Below are positions 6,042 through 6,585 of a DNA stretch of 6,585 nucleotides, piece by piece; the stretch's first letter is position 1; the number at the start of each line of letters is the position of its first letter. Position numbers and translations under genes: made by a program. Source of the stretch: Terriglobales bacterium (lineage in GTDB: Bacteria; Acidobacteriota; Terriglobia; Terriglobales; Acidobacteriaceae); the NCBI GenBank assembly GCA_015655365.1, contig JAATFE010000462.1, forward strand, positions 1 through 6,585. Reading direction: 5' to 3'. Under the pieces are notes generated by a model that saw only the letters and a program-made list of their open reading frames with translations, was not told the origin of the DNA and did no database searches.

Positions 6042-6585
6042 ATTCGGGATGGTCGGGCGTCATCAGGCAAATATCGGGCAGGTTGCGGTAGCGCTCGGCG
6101 TAGTCCATTCCATAGCCGATGACGAAGAGGTTGGGGATGGAGAAGCCCACGTAGTCGGCCGTGATCTTTTCCAGGCGGCGCGAGGGTTTATCCAGCAGCG
6201 TGGCAATGCGCAGGGTCTTGGGGTGCTGCTGCAAAAAGAGCTTGCGCAGGTACGAGAGGGTGAGTCCGGTGTCGAGAATATCTTCGACCACGAGCACGTT
6301 TTTGCCCTCGATCGGCTCGTCGAGATCCTTGATGAGCTTGACTGCTCCCGAGGAGCGCGTGCCCTTGCCGTAGCTCGAGGTGGCGACAAAGTCGAATGTA
6401 GCGTCTACCTGCACGGACCGCGCCAGGTCGGCTAAAAAGGGCGCTGCGCCCTTCAATACGCCGACCATAACCAGCTTTTCGCCGTTCAGGTCTTTGGTGA
6501 TCTGTGCGCCCATTTCGGCGACGCGTTCGGCAATCTGTTGGCGGGTATAAAGAACCTCTAAGCCTTGGTAAGTCATGGAAGCCAT
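6040..6585 (-). CDS. hpt: Hypoxanthine phosphoribosyltransferase (start at or beyond window edge)
   Basis: The enzyme transfers phosphoribose from PRPP to hypoxanthine (often also guanine), giving IMP or GMP in purine salvage in the cytoplasm. The 181 visible residues match the usual full length of about 175-185. Motifs seen: the pyrophosphate loop GVLKGAAPF (42-50), the mobile loop SSYGKGTRSSG (70-80), the PRPP-binding signature VLVVEDILDTGLTL (97-110, acidic pair E101/D102), the base-side Lys in LLDKPSRR (K133) and the C-terminal FVIGYGMDYAERYRNLP (154-170). All are intact. An ATG falls exactly at the window's last base (6585) and a second Met is residue 4. Upstream bases are absent, so neither start can be confirmed by a ribosome binding site. 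The protein is complete or lacks at most a short N-terminus. deoC follows on the same strand. Confidence 0.95.
   Translation of the reverse strand: MASMTYQGLEVLYTRQQIAERVAEMGAQITKDLNGEKLVMVGVLKGAAPFLADLARSVQVDATFDFVATSSYGKGTRSSGAVKLIKDLDEPIEGKNVLVVEDILDTGLTLSYLRKLFLQQHPKTLRIATLLDKPSRRLEKITADYVGFSIPNLFVIGYGMDYAERYRNLPDICLMTPDHPE

Noticed and set aside
5441..6070. A - strand open frame spanning the hpt end, the hpt-deoC gap and part of deoC
   Set aside because: A short stretch in the gap looks mildly protein-like, but the frame is out of phase with both genes, has no supported start and runs through repeat array C and the promoter candidate.
1..6585. CRISPR array, mobile element, defence or toxin-antitoxin system
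   Set aside because: No spaced direct repeats of CRISPR size, transposase, integrase or small paired genes are visible. The heptamer arrays are too short and have no spacers.

Overview
The window looks like ordinary chromosomal DNA from a GC-rich bacterium. My best guess is an acidobacterium (Acidobacteriota, Terriglobia-like). That rests on the gene mix, on a RsbU-type phosphatase with two GAF domains, and on two kinds of short intergenic repeat that I associate with that group from memory. It is an inference: the sequence contains no rRNA or other phylogenetic marker.

Left part, + strand (1-2798). The C-terminal half of a pyruvate:ferredoxin (flavodoxin) oxidoreductase, nifJ, is followed with a 4-base ATGA overlap by a protein of the dihydroorotate dehydrogenase fold. 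The second protein has lost the usual orotate-handling loop. The two are almost certainly cotranscribed and translationally coupled. A strong rho-independent terminator ends the unit at 2840-2880.

Middle (2799-3057). This is a convergent intergenic region. After the terminator it holds two consecutive hairpin elements that share their outer ends but have different stems.

Right part, - strand (3058-6585). In transcription order this carries hpt (hypoxanthine phosphoribosyltransferase, its start at or beyond the window edge), deoC (deoxyribose-phosphate aldolase, with a good promoter and ribosome binding site of its own) and a GAF-GAF-PP2C (RsbU/SpoIIE-type) serine phosphatase. hpt and deoC fit nucleotide salvage and deoxynucleoside breakdown. 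The phosphatase is a signalling protein with no partner visible here. The gaps on both sides of deoC contain degenerate 7-bp tandem arrays with the core GATCTCT, placed directly after the hpt and deoC stop codons and upstream of the phosphatase gene.

I see no mobile element, CRISPR array, tRNA, rRNA or defence system. All five genes belong to known families. The features most worth a second look are the repeats and the modified DHODH-like partner of NifJ.
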